Below, one piece after another: positions 11,944 through 23,943 of a DNA stretch of 64,000 nucleotides (position 1 is the stretch's first letter; each line of letters starts with the position of its first letter). The notes below the pieces were generated by a model, which saw only the letters and a program-made list of their open reading frames with translations, was not told where the DNA came from and did no database searches. The stretch is from Tenrec ecaudatus. Lineage: Eukaryota; Chordata; Mammalia; Afrosoricida; Tenrecidae. Position numbers and translations under genes: made by a program. The stretch covers positions 124,377,025-124,441,024 of the forward strand of contig NC_134539.1 in assembly GCF_050624435.1 (NCBI RefSeq), in the 5' to 3' direction.

Positions 11944-12026
11944 AAGGGGCTCCCAAACATTTGTAGAGAAAATCCCATTATCCTTCCATTTCGCTTTCCA
12001 TGAACTCTTGGAAGCCCCCTTGTAAT
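11944..12026. mobile_element. Palindromic MITE, related to the one at 54448
   Basis: The left arm aaggggctcccaaacatttg and right arm catgaactcttggaagcccc are imperfect inverted repeats around a short centre. The right arm resembles the 54.5-kb element. Confidence 0.5.
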
Positions 12027-12059
12027 TGTACACACAATCGTACATATCTGTTTATGAAA

Positions 12060-14260
12060 GTATACCTAGAGTAGGTGTTCAGTCTTGAGCCGCTGCAAAG
12101 CCTTTTGAGTGTGAATAATGCGGCTTCTCAGCGCAGCCCGCAATAGCAGGAAACTGGAAGCAGTCCAAATGCCCACCAAGCACGGATCAAGAACTATGGC
12201 CCATACACGCGGTGGGAGAGGATGCACCCCTAAAAAGTGCTGAAAGCATGAGACACCGCTGACATGGGAACCATGGTGCGGAGTGACATTCGTCAATCAC
12301 AGAAGGAGAAACACCAAATGAACAAGTCTCAAGAGGCTGATTCCCAAACAAGAGGGCAGAAAGGCTCCCTTTCAGCCATAACTCATGCACTACGTCATTT
12401 GTGTGCACTCTATAAGAACTGCCTTGACAGAGGAGACCTCGCATTGGCTGGGGTCACTCATTCAAGAAGAGGGGACGGGGGATACCATCCACTCGATGCT
12501 ACACACAGTGAGGCAATACGGCGACAAATCCATGGGCCCTCCACAGCAATGAGAGAGCCTCGCCGGAAAATCAAGTTCAGACCCGGAGAGGGAAGCTTCT
12601 ACATTTCAGAGGAGCGCTGACCTTCCTGTTGGTGAGCACGGTGGGTAAACAGGGAGGAGCAACCTCATCTCGGGAAGGGGTGCCAAACAACAACTGTAAG
12701 GAACCTACGGGGAGAAGAAATCCATTTTATGTTCCCGAGTAGACACTACGGATATGTTTCTACCCAACCCTCAGTGTACCATGCCCCCGACTAAGTACTA
12801 TGATGACCTGAGATGCATCCTCCCAGGGCCACACCAGAAGGACTCAATGTAGATGCCTGACTGAACTGTGTCCTACCTCAAAACTGTACAGGGTACAGGT
12901 ACCCTTAGACTTAGGACAGCAGTTCTCAGCCTGTGGGTCGCGACCCCTATGCGGGCGGACCAACCCTTTCCCAGGGGTTGCCTAAGACCATCGGAGAACA
13001 CATAAATAGTTCACAAGATATAGTTACATATTGTTTTGTGATTAATCACTATGCTTTATGTTTATTAGTAATTATGTTCAATTTGTAACCATGAAAATAC
13101 ATCCTGAATATCAGATATTGACATGATGATTCATAACAGTAGCAAGATGACAGTGTTGAAGTAGCAACGAGAATCATTATATGGTTGGGGGTCACCACCA
13201 CATGAGGTCGCGGCCTGAGGAAAGTGGAGAACCCCTGACTTAGGACTTGGACTCTTAATGGAGAGGTAGCAAAGGGTGACCACCCCAAGATGGTGTCGAT
13301 AGTGGTAGTTGGACCTTGGGTGGGATCCCTGGTTTAGAGGGTGTCTATTGAAAGGGGACCCAGACTACTATAGATAGTACCCCTGAAAGCTCCCCTTGCA
13401 TTGATGACAAATTTTACTCTGATAGGCAAGGATCTGCACTTGTGAGCAAGGATACAAGCAATTTCCCCCTAGCACCAGCCCTCATGTTCAGTGCAAACAG
13501 AGCTCAATGAACAAGAAATGAATCAGTACAAAGCAGCAGCTCACGAACTGCAGCTCGCAGTTGGGCCATACTCACGTACCTCCTCATTTCAATGGCATCT
13601 TAAATTCCATGTCACTGGATGAATTACTGATGTTATCAATGTAATTGCCCTACACCCCAGGAAAATGATTGACAATGTTTCTCTTTTTTCAGGGTTTTTG
13701 TTGTTTTTCTCCCTTTTGTTTGATGGTTTTTGGTTTGTTTCTGTTGTTAGTTTTGTTGGGTTTCGTTTTTGTCGTAATATGACCACCAAAGTAAACCAGT
13801 CATTCCTACCCTGGGGACATGCAGATGGATTCTGGGCTCCCACTTAACTCTAGCCCCAACCCAAGAAGAGTTAGTTCTTATAACACCATAACCTGGCCCT
13901 GCTCGGTACTGGCCTTCATGACGAGATCACTGCGCTCGCAAAGTGTGGTGACAAAAACAAATGGTGCAAAAAATAAAACAAACAAACAAACAAAAACAAA
14001 TGGTGCCCAGCTATCAATTGGAATAGTGTCTGGGGTCTTAAAAGCTTGTATTCAAACAAGCAGCCATCTAAGCGAGGAGTTCACTAAGTCCACATGGAAG
14101 AAGCACACCAGCCTGTGTGAGCCAAAGATGACAGTAACAAAATCTAAATATGATGAAGGGAAAAGGGCTAGAGTGTATGTTGCGAACCCCCAATTTGTAG
14201 AAGCTGTGGAGGGCGATGGGAGGCCAGACCAACAGCAGAGGATCTAGTCAGATGAAGCTG
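12060..14260 (+). mobile_element. L1-related 3' region, interrupted by SPIN
   Basis: aaactggaagcagtccaaatgcc (12150) matches the conserved end of L1 ORF2. Further on, ggtgcccagctatcaattgg, gtctggggtcttaaaagctt and agcacaccagcctgtgtgag (14000-14140) match the unit found upstream of the 3' ends in other copies. The polypurine tract and polyA end are missing. It links the 3'-end family to L1. The limits are approximate. Confidence 0.5.
12917..13237. mobile_element. SPIN-type hAT element, non-autonomous, with perfect 8-bp TSD
   Basis: Starts CAGCAGTTCTCAGCCTGTGG and ends in the matching inverted terminus. The interior carries the SPIN landmarks gggtcgcgacccct, cctaagaccatcgg, gtgattaatcac, caatttgtaac and ggttgggggtcacc. 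The 8-bp duplication ACTTAGGA is perfect (12909-12916 and 13238-13245). It has no transposase. It is inserted in an L1-related sequence. Confidence 0.9.
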
Positions 14261-14469
14261 CTGGCAGGTCCCCTCTGGCCACAGGTGAGGGCTTGTTAAC
14301 AGTAGACAGGTTTTGGACCTTCGATTAGGGTGGAGCAAACCACGCTCTAACATGAGACGTGGTCAGTGACCTCCTCCTTGACCTAATCTGAATGTGCTCT
14401 GGGCTCAAGTATTTCTCACTGGCTCCATAACAGAAAATTCTTCTTTCTTTTTCTAACTGGAATTAAAAA

Positions 14470-15720
14470 AAATCTTTTATTGGGGACTCGTACAGCTCTT
14501 ATCACAATCCATACATACATCCTTTGTATCCAGCACATTTGTACATTTGTTGCCATCATCAATGCCAAACATTTTTCTTTAAAAAATCATTTTATTGGGG
14601 GTTCATACGGCTCTTTTCAAAATAAATACATACATCAGTATGTTCATTTGTTGTATACAATGTACATTTGTTGCCATCATCATTTTCAAAACATTTTCTA
14701 CTTGAGCCCTTGGTATTGGCTAATCTCTTTCCTTCTCTCCCCCACTCTCCCTCCTTCGTGAACCTTGATAATTTATTTAAAAAAATTTTTCATGTCTTAC
14801 ACTGACCAATGCCTCCCTTCACCCTCTTTTCTGTTGTCCATCCCCCTGGGAGGGGGTTATATGTAGATCATTATGATCAGTTCCCCCCTTCTCCTCCCAC
14901 TTTCCCTCCACCCTCCTGGTACTGCCCCTTTCATTATTGGCCCTGAGGGGTTTATCTGACCTGGATTCCCTGTGTTTTGGACTCTTATCTATAGCAGTGT
15001 GCATGTTCCCGGATAGTCAGATTTGTAAGGTAGAACTGGGGTCATGATAGTGGTGGGGGAGTGTTGAAGGCCATTAAGACTCAGCCTTGAAACGGCTGAG
15101 AAATCTCGTGACCTATGTGTCAGTGTTTGTTGATTTCTTCTGTGACTTTACGCTTTGAACAGACTGTCAAGGACAAGGAAGTATGCAAGGTCTGGAAAAA
15201 CAGGTGGTTTAATTTTCTCAAGGATGTCTGGTTTGGCAGAAGATAGAGTTGCTATGTGTATCAAATGTGCTTGCGTAACAAGGAGATAGTTAACCCCGGG
15301 TTGTTTCTGCATGGATAGAAGGAGTATGTAGAATAAACTCCGGCGCTTCAGTCCATCAGACTGCTGCCCTCCCAATACTTTGTCTTTTTTCCTTAATCCC
15401 CACTCCCCCTTTCAGGACTGTTCAACTCATCGGCTGGCTCCGACAGGGGAGGAAGTTAGAGAGCTAGAGGAAAGTTGTATGTTTCATCAGTACTATACTG
15501 TACCCTGACTGGCTTGTGACCCTTCTGTAAGGGGATGTCCAGTTGCTTACAGATGGGCTTTGGATCTCCACTCCGCACTCCCCCTCATTCACACCTTCTC
15601 TGACTTTTAAAATGTCGATGGTGGTCTTTTCTTTCTTGTGTGTGTTTTTCTTACTCTTTATTGTATGTTTATATTACTGTTGCTTTCTTCTTGTTGTTTT
15701 GTCTTGTTTTTCATTGTTTC
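14470..15720 (-). mobile_element. L1-like 3' end, tail duplicated, split by a solo LTR
   Basis: The minus-strand terminus is present twice (14475-14575 and 14586-14690), each starting with the complement of ccccaataaaa. It continues through the polypurine-complement tract to 15061, is broken by the LTR at 15062-15445, and resumes with ggaagttagagagctagagg from 15452. Confidence 0.7.
15062..15445 (+). mobile_element. Solo LTR with perfect 6-bp TSD, inserted in an L1-like 3' end
   Basis: 384 bp from TGTTGAAGGCCATTAAGAC to GGCTGGCTCCGACA, with AATAAA at 15332-15337. The perfect 6-bp duplication GGGGAG (15056-15061, 15446-15451) interrupts a minus-strand L1-like 3' end that resumes on the other side. 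It shares GCCATTAAGAC with the start of the 31978 LTR. No retroviral genes are present. Confidence 0.8.
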
Positions 15721-15969
15721 TGTAGGATTTCCCAGTTTGTGAAGCACAGAGAGGACGGAGAGAGACAATAACTGGCGCAATGGTGTATGGGGACACGGCA
15801 GGGCGTGGGAGGCAGGAAGCGTGAGGGGATTTGGCGAGCCAACAATGAACTCGGGAGGGGAGAGGGTGCATTAGAACTCACTGTGAGGATGGATAGACCA
15901 CTCTTTTTAAAAGCAATTTAAATACGGAAGTGTATGTGAATACTATATCAAGAAAACTATGAAAAAAAG

Positions 15970-16539
15970 AGAGAAAAGGAGGTGATTGAGAAGAAAAAGA
16001 ACACTCTTTCTCAAAACTAAAAATGACCAGTTAAAGGCTAGACAACAATATGTCATTCTGCAAGGCTCTATTGCACTCCTGCAGAGAGAAAGGATTTGAT
16101 GAGCTAATTTGTCTTTCTCTTACCTCAGCCCCTCTGTCACTCCAATCCAAGCAGTCTGCCTCCCACAAAGGCAGCATTCTGTTTTGTGGACACTGAGCAC
16201 AAACTGCAGAGAATCCTGGCCTGGGGGCCTGAAGCGCACATCTGAGACGATCGTCATGCTGTGTCAGTGGAAAGCAAGGGACCCAGAGTGGCAAGAGCGC
16301 CTATGTTTTGAAATAAATGTATGTTGGTGAGATGGGATCCTGGACCCAAAGCAGGAGCCTCCCCGTGCCTGCACCCAACCGTGGTATTTTCAGGACTCTG
16401 CAGTCCCTGGATGGCACAGCTAAGGGGCCCTACTGCAAGCCACAGGTCAGCCATGGCAACCACCAGCGGCTCCTGAGAAGGCAGGGAGGAAATAGTGACC
16501 GCCTCAGAGACGCCAAAGGGCAGTCCCACCTGCCCTACA
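15970..16539. other. Intergenic, no gene recognised
   Basis: Unique-looking; an overlapping pair of short frames has no family match. Confidence 0.55.
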
Positions 16540-16771
16540 GGACCACCAAGCCAGAACTGATTGGATGGCAGTGAGTTTGTGGGGCTTTTGTGTGTGTGGT
16601 GGGGGGTTCAAACCGACCAGCCGCTACATGGGAGAAAGATGAGGCTTGAAAGATGAGGCTTTCAACTCCCGTAAACAGTCACGCTCAGAAACCCACCGGG
16701 CAGCTCTACCCTCTCTGTTAGGATCACTGTGAGTTGAACCAACTTGATGGCAGTGAGTTTGTGTTTTTGGA
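16540..16771 (+). repeat. Afrotherian SINE, body plus an adjacent extra tail
   Basis: A tail (gattggatggcagtgagttt) is followed by a body: gctacatgggagaaagatgagg, cccaccgggcagctctacc and acttgatggcagtgagtttg. The nine-to-twenty-base gatgaggctt segment is repeated internally. Confidence 0.8.
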
Positions 16772-17637
16772 GAGATTTTAGTCACTTGTTATCAAATCTG
16801 TGGTTTTCACTTAAAATATTCACTGTCATTAGAAATAATCATTTAAAATCATCAGCATGGTATTACATACTTTGAAATTCAAACTAGGTTTTTAAGCATA
16901 GTTTCAAAAATCAGATAATGATGTAAGGCTTGTAACAGAAAAACACCTGTTCCCTGTCAATTCCCTGCAGCCAGCACTTTAAATTGTTGTTCTTCTAGTA
17001 ATGACCTCCATATATCTTGGACACCGGGCTCTCTTCTGATTCATCAAAATGTTTGCTTTCACCCGGGGAGGATTGAACAAAACAGTCTGACGCTCCAGTA
17101 AATGCATCCTGCGTGACCCACCTATTCAACCCCGGACCCCGAGACCCTCTGTGTGGCAGGACACGGGTCCCTGTAGTGAGAACTGCCTGCAGTCTCTGTT
17201 CTGCTTTGGGTCCAGTTGGACTGTTCCAGACATTTGACCTCCCATCTCCTGGGCTAGAGCCACTCACCCCGGTCGCTAGGTCCTCTGGGAGAGTCAGCTC
17301 GTTTTCTAGGGAGCACGGGTTCTCCGGGTGCTTCTGCCAACTTGCCAAGTCGCCCAGCATCCCCTGTCTCACTTTCTGCTTTCCTGCTTTGCAGTTCAGG
17401 GCTTCCCATGTCTTTCCGTTTCATCAGAGAGCGTCTTTATTTCTGGTTTATTTCTTGGTGGGGTGGCGGGTTAGGTGAAAGTGGGGCAAAATGTTTTTGC
17501 TGCACCATCTTCAGATCAGAGGTCTACAAGGGTCATATTTCTATTTTGAAATGTGTGGTTGATATTTATGACTTGTCTGGAAAGTAGACAAGAATTCAGT
17601 TAATTTCTCAATAGAATTTTACTATGATTGGCTTGGT
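16772..17637. other. Intergenic, no gene recognised
   Basis: No repeat or exon recognised. Confidence 0.55.
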
Positions 17638-17844
17638 ATCTTAGTTATCGAGTGCTAGAACACAAATTTCACAAGTGGATGACTTTAATGACAGAAAATT
17701 ATTCCCTCTCAGTTTAGGAAATTAGAACTCTGAATGTATTGCACTTCAGGGGAAGGCTTGCTCTCTCTGGTGGGTCACAGTTGAAGAATCTTCTTTCGGC
17801 ATCTCTAGGTCCAGCATCTTCAGCCAAAAAAGACCATCCGACAA

Positions 17845-19015
17845 TAGTTGTTGCAGTACATTAACAGGAAGCTGCCAGAGGTGCAGGCTGGATTCAGAAG
17901 AGGACGTGGAACAGAGATATCATTGCCAATGTCACATGGATCTTGGCTGAAAGCAGAGAATACCAGAAAGATGTTGACTTGTGTTTCTTTGACTATGCAA
18001 AAGCATCCAACTATGTGGATCGTAACAAACTGGATAGCCTTGACATGAATGGGAATTCCACAACACTTAATTGTACTCCCATGGAACCTGTTCATGAATC
18101 AAGGGGCAGTAGTGTGAACAGATCAAAGGACTACCGCACGGTTTACAGTCAGGGTTGTATCCTCTCACCATACTTAGTCAATCTGTATGCTGAACAGATC
18201 AATCGTCAGAGAAGCTGGATTATGTGATGAAGGATTCAGCAACGTGTTTGAAAGACGCTTCATTAACGACCTTTGATATGCAGATGATACAACTTTGCTT
18301 ACTTAAAGAAAGGTGGTTCTGAAGCATTTTCTGGTGAAGACCAGCCTTCAGTGTGGATTGTAATTCAATGTAAAGAAACAAAAGTCCTCACGACAGAACT
18401 AATGTGTAGCATCATGATAAAACAGAGAAAAGATTGAAGCTGTCAACGATTTCACGGCTGGATCCACAATGAATGCTTGCTCACAGAAGCAGTAGTCAAG
18501 AGATCAAATGACATATTGCGTTGGGTAAATGTGCTGCACAAGACCTCTTTAAAGTGTTGAAAAGCAAGGGGTTACTTTGAAGACTGAGAGGCACCTGGTC
18601 CAACCCATGGTCTTTTCAATTACCTCATACATGTGAGAAAGCTGGACATTGAACAAGAGTCAAAGAACAATCGATGCATGTCAACTAGAGTGTTGGCGGA
18701 GGATCTTGCTTACTATCATGGACTACCAAAAGAACAAACCAGTCTGTCTGGGAAGAAGTACAGCCAGAACTCTCCAGAGGAAAGGATGGTGAGACTGTCT
18801 CTTGTCCTTGGGACATGTTGTCAGGAGAGACCAGTCCCTGGAGAAGGGCATTGTGCTTGGCAAAGTGGAGGGGCAGTGAAGACGGGGAAGACCCTCAACG
18901 AGATGGGCTGACACAGTGACTGCAGTGATGAAGTCACACAAAACAACTGTGAGGACTGTGCAGGCCCGAGGGCGGAGCCTATGACTTGGCAGCACCTAAC
19001 AACAGGCCCAGCATT
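17845..19015 (+). mobile_element. RTE/BovB retrotransposon, 3' half of reverse transcriptase, decayed
   Basis: In three shifting frames it keeps RT landmarks: LQYINRKLPEVQAGFRRGRGT, CFFDYAKAS.YVDRNKL, QGCILSPYLVNLYAEQI and YADDTTLL, the RT active-site box (about 18275). The tail ends ggagcctatgacttggcagcacctaacaaca, the typical afrotherian RTE 3' end. Multiple frameshifts and stops make it inactive. Confidence 0.85.
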
Positions 19016-19149
19016 CCCTGGAGGTCGCCGTGTGCCATCAGTCGTCCCCTGGGCCAACAAGGACCTAGTTCCAAAAAAGTCAGATCCACTCCTGGATCTT
19101 TGTTGGTGGAAGTAGGTCCCTCCCTGGCTGCTTACATCTTCCTCCTTTT

Positions 19150-19674
19150 AGCTCTTATAAGAAAAAGGCGTTTCATCATTCCTCTAGGTCCTGAACACTT
19201 TCTGCCCCACTACCAATGACCCAGTTCTACCTTACAAATCCAGCTAGATTGGAGTATGCACGTTGATACAGATAAGAGTTCTAGACACATGGAATCGAGG
19301 ACAGATAAAGCCCTGAGGTACAGTAGTGGGAGTAGTGATACCATGAGGGGAGGGGAAGAGGGAGAAAGGGAAACCTGATCACAAGATTGGATATTTAACA
19401 TCACCACCACCGCGAGAGGGATGAATAATAGAAATGTGGGTGAAGGGAGACAATGGATGGTGTAAGATACAAAATAATAATAATAACATACAATTGATCA
19501 AGGATTCACGAGGGTGGGAGGGAGGGGGAAAAAAGAGGAGCTGATACGAAGGGCTCAAGTAGAAAGAAAATGTTTTGGAAATGATGATGGCAACATATGT
19601 ACAAGTGTGCTTAATACAAATGAATGATGGATTGTCATAAGATTTGTAAGCGCCCCCAATAAAATGATTAATAC
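19150..19674 (+). mobile_element. L1-like 3' end
   Basis: ttcctctaggtcctgaacac, cccagttctaccttacaaat, the polypurine tract ggtgggagggaggggg, and the end gcccccaataaaatg. Inserted in a MaLR LTR next to an RTE copy. Confidence 0.7.
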
Positions 19675-20144
19675 AAAGAAAAAGAAATATTTAAAAGGTG
19701 TTGCAGACTATACCCTGAGAAACACCCCTTACCTGAGAAACTCCCCTTACTTCTAATCAGACAATGATGGCATTGAAGATTCCGTGTCTCACTCTTAATC
19801 CTTTTGCAGTGGATTGGTTTATGATAACAGATCACATTTTGGAACTGCCAACCCACTGAGAATCATGGCCCAGCCAGGTTTACACATATTTGGGTGGGAG
19901 GGGATATGAAGCGGGGGGCACAATTCATTCCATCATAGTTGTTAAGTAGCGTGACCGTGTTTGGCAGTTTTTCTGTATACGAGAGCCACATACTGGCCAT
20001 GGGTGCTATGCATGAGTGGGTGGTGCTATGCTGGATCACCCAGTGTGGCCCTTCCAGTCAGTCTAACTGCCGCTAAATGACTGGGCCATCAAGGGTCCTG
20101 GGTAGCTTGTTCACGATGAGCGCAAGGCGCATGGCATCTCTGTG

Positions 20145-20260
20145 GAGTTTGTTGTTAGGAGCTGTCCAGTTGGCCCTGACTCACAGTGAACCTATGGACA
20201 GCAGATTGAAGCCCTGCCTGGTCCTGTGATGGTGATGGTCCTCTTCCCTACTGTGAAGGT
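20145..20260 (-). mobile_element. RTE 3' tail
   Basis: gtttgttgttaggagctgtccagttggc...tgcctggtcctgtg is the reverse complement of the RTE terminus. Confidence 0.65.
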
Positions 20261-20331
20261 TAAGGAGGTCAGACAGCACCCCACACTGTTTCCCATGTGG
20301 CATTCCCAACAAACTTGTGCCACGAGGATCT

Positions 20332-20503
20332 CCAAACTCACTGCCACCAAGTCAATGCTGACTCTTCATGATCCCCTCTGGGTTTCTAAGACTGTAACTA
20401 TTTGTGGGACTAGAAAGCCTAGCTTCTCTCCCGTGGAGATACTGGTGGTTTTGAACTGCCAACCATGCGGATCACAGCCCACCACTACACCACCAGGGCT
20501 CTG
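20332..20503 (-). repeat. Afrotherian SINE
   Basis: aactcactgccaccaagtc, ttgaactgccaaccatgcgg, ctacaccaccagggctct. Confidence 0.8.
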
Positions 20504-21093
20504 CTGCCAGGGTACAGGGTGTAAATTAAGTTATATCCATTAGTTATGTGTCCTATACAACAACCTCCAAAACTTTCAGCTATCGACAGCGCCTACTAAA
20601 TATCCACGCTCCGTAGAATAACTATGCAGTCATGTGTACAATGAATGCCTGACTCCGACGGTCAGCGGAAGTGCCCGTGGTTCCTTTCTGTTTCACTAGC
20701 TCTCACTGGGCATGCTCAATTGTTTATGGTTGCTGCACTGGGCATTCAGCTGAAGGGCACAGAAGATTAGGGTCATCAATCAAACCCAAGGTATGAAAAG
20801 GATGGCATCAAAAGATCAAATAACACAAGCATCGAAATGTATTGCCTGAGCGATCTGGAGTGCTGAGTGTGCCAGGCATCGCAGCTGGGAAGAAGAAGGG
20901 ACACTTTTCCTCATGGAGTTTTGCTTCGCCTAAAGAGTCACAGCATCTATATGAGGCACAATCAGCAAGGAGACAGCTCTATTACATTCTTAATTATCTT
21001 ACATATTTCATGAAAGTTGATGAACTAACTACTTATCTAATAGTATTAAATGATGTAGGGTTTAAGCTTTTAAATGTAAGCACTAGATGATCA
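20504..21093. other. Intergenic, no gene recognised
   Basis: Nothing identifiable before the L1-like 3' end. Confidence 0.55.
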
Positions 21094-21755
21094 TGAGCCA
21101 TAGAACAGCGTGCGAGGTAGTACAGAAGAAGAGCACAGCTTTCCCCCAGATCCTGGATGCTTCCTCCCCCCAACTACCATGATCCGAATTCTACCTTGCA
21201 GGGCTGGATAGGGCAGAGGTTGTACACTGGTACATATGAGGGCTGGAGGTACAGGGAATCCAGGGTGGATGACACCTTCAGGACCAAGGGTGTGAGGGGC
21301 GATGCTGGGAGAGTGGAGGGTGAGTGGGTTGGAAAGGGGGAACTGATTACAAGGATCCACATGTGACCTCTTCCCTGGGAGAGGGACAGCAGAGAAGGGG
21401 GCAAGGGAGACTCCGGATAGGGCAAGATATGACAAAATAACGATGTATAAATTACCAAGGGCACATGAGGGAGGGGGGAATGGGGAGGGAGGGGAAAAAA
21501 AAAAAGAGGACCTGATGCAAGGGGCTTAAGTGGAGAGCAAATGCCTCGAGAATGATTGGGGCAGGGAATGTGCGGATGTGCTTTATACAATTGATGTATG
21601 TATATGTATGGATTGTGATAAGAGTTGTATGAGCCCCTAATAAAATGAAAAAAAGAAAATGATTAGGGCAAAGAATGTACCGATGTGCTTTATACAATTG
21701 ATGTATGTATATGTATGGATTGTGATAAGAGTTGTATGAGCCCCTAATAAAATGT
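21094..21755 (+). mobile_element. L1-like 3' end with tandemly repeated tail
   Basis: The terminal 95-105 bp (gattagggca...gagcccctaataaaatg) occurs twice in tandem, at about 21550-21650 and 21656-21755, separated by an A-rich linker. Confidence 0.75.
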
Positions 21756-22651
21756 TTAAAAAAAAAGATCTTGTTTTTTTTATAAAACATTTCATTATTT
21801 TGAAGTTGAGCTTCAAGGCTCGGGCAAATGAGGTTGTAAAATGTAAGAGTTTGAGTATGCTGCATATCAATGAAAACAGACTGCTGCTGCGGCTAGGTGC
21901 GGTCGAACTGGTTCTGCCTCCTAAGGACCCTGCACAGAACAGAGCAAAGCACTGCCCGGTCCTGGGCCACCGTCACTATTTATTGCGTTTGAGCCTATAC
22001 ACTGTGCCACCACTGTGCCAACCAACCTTATTGAGGTCGTCCTCTTCTTCATGGACCCTCTCCCAACCACGATGCCCTCCATGGACTGGCATGTCCAAAG
22101 CAGGTGCAATGAGGCCTCGTGTGCTCTCTTCTCAGGAGCCTGCTGGCTCTCCTTGAGTACAGATGTGCTTGCTCTTCTGGCAGTCCATGTGTAAGTCAAG
22201 ATTCTCTGGCAGTTTGGTCAAAAGCATCGAGTTTTTCTTCAGTCTTCCTTCTGCACGCTTATGAGGAGCTGGACAGAGCCTAGGTAGGGGCAGGCACGTC
22301 TCCGCCCTCCCAGTGGCATCCACCCAGCGCAATGTGTCGTTGGTTTTCTTGAGTGCTGCTTCCATGGGTGAGGTTTGTAGACTCGAGTTAAATGAAATCT
22401 TCGACAGCTTCAATAGCTTACCGGTTTACCAAGGCTGGTTACTGGTCTAGCTGCGAGGATTTCTTGATGTGAAAGTGTAAGCCATTCCGAAGGCGGCATT
22501 CTTTGATCTTCATCAGTAAGTACCTTCAAGTCCTCCTCACTTGCATCAAGCAAGATGGTGTCGTTAACGAGTCTTCCTCCATTCCTGAACCCATGTTCTC
22601 CTTCATGTAGTCCAGCTTCTCAGATGATCTGCTCAGCGAAAAGATACAATC

Positions 22652-23553
22652 ATTTAAAGAAAACATTTTATTAGGGGCTCATACAACTCTTATCACAATC
22701 CATACATACATCAATTGTGTAAAGCTCATCTGTGCATTCTTTGCCTTGATCATTTTCAAAGCATTTGCTCTCCACTTAAGCCCTTTGCATCAGGTCCTCT
22801 TTATTCCCCTCCCTTCTTGCTCGCCCCTCCCTAAGCCCTTGATAATTTATAAATTATTATTTTGTCATATCTTGCCCTGTCCGGTGGCTCCATTCACCCC
22901 CTTTTCTGTTGTCCGTCCCCCAGGGAGGAGGTCACATGTAGATCCTTGTAATCTGTTCACTCTTTCCAACCCTCTCTCCCTCTACCCTCCCAGTATTGCC
23001 ACTCACACCCCTGGTCCTGAAGGTATCATCTGCCCTGGATTCCCTGTGCCTCCAGCTCCTATCTGCACCAGTGTACATCTTCTGCTCTATCCAGACTTGC
23101 AAGGTAGAATTCAGATCATGGTAGTTGGGGGGGGAGGGAGGGCGGAGGAAGCATTTAGGAACTGGAGGAAAGCTGTATTCTTCATTGGTGCTACATAGCA
23201 CCCTGACTGACTCATCTCCTCCCCTAGAGCCCTCTGCAAGGGGATCTCCAGTGGCCGACAAATGGGCTTTGGGTCTCCACTCTGCACTTCCCCCTTCATT
23301 CAGTCTGGTAAGATTTTTTTTGTTCTGATGATGCCTTATACCTGATCCCTTCAACACCTTGTGATTGCACAGGCTGGTGTGCTTCTTCCATGTGGGCTTT
23401 GTTGCTTCAGAGCTAGATGGCCGCTTGTTTACCTTCAAGCCTTTAAGACCCCAGACACTATCTCTTTTGATAGCCGGGCACTATCAGCTTTCTTCGCCAC
23501 ATTTGCTTATGCACCCATTTGTTCTCGGCGATTGAGATACAATCTTTTTTAAT
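22652..23553 (-). mobile_element. L1-like 3' end inserted in the RT of an RTE element
   Basis: Starts aaaacattttattaggggctc and runs through the polypurine complement to gtcttaaaggcttgaagg-type sequence. AGATACAATC at 22642-22651 and again at 23554-23563 (also 23535-23544) is the probable target duplication. Confidence 0.75.
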
Positions 23554-23895
23554 AGATACAATCTGGATGCACATCTTTCTTGATTTTGAACCACGCACTA
23601 GTCCCTTGTTCTGTTCAAACAATTGCCTTCTAATTTCTATACATGTTCCATGTGAGCACAATACATTTGCCTAGAATTTCCAATCTTCAAAATGTTATTA
23701 GTAATGCATTATGAACCACATAGTCAAATGGCTGTGCATAGTAAATAAAATAGAGGTAAATATTTTTTTTCTGGTATTCTCACAAAAGATCTTGCTGACT
23801 TCAGCCTCATGAATCTTAATCTTCTGGAAGGTCCCTCTCTAAGTATTGATGCAACTGGTTTTGAAGTATCTTAAGTAGCTTTTTACTTGTATGGG

Positions 23896-23943
23896 TTGCT
23901 ATGAGTTGCAATCAAATTGATGGCAGTGAATTTGGTTGGGCTT
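23896..23943 (+). repeat. Afrotherian SINE/RTE tail fragment
   Basis: gggttgctatgagttgcaatc then ttgatggcagtgaatttgg. Confidence 0.6.

Larger units (their letters stand above)
17638..19935 (-). mobile_element. MaLR-type LTR, same family, split by RTE and L1-like insertions
   Basis: The minus-strand start is the complement of ggggggcacaattcattccatca (19935); the far end is cttggtatcttagttatcgagtgctagaac (about 17638). LTR pieces are about 17638-17840 and 19676-19935. Between them lie an RTE fragment and an L1-like 3' end. Confidence 0.5.

Noticed and set aside
22746-23438. 150- and 168-codon frames on both strands
   Set aside because: They read the 3' region of an L1-like retrotransposon in both directions; similar frames recur in other copies (29363-29866).
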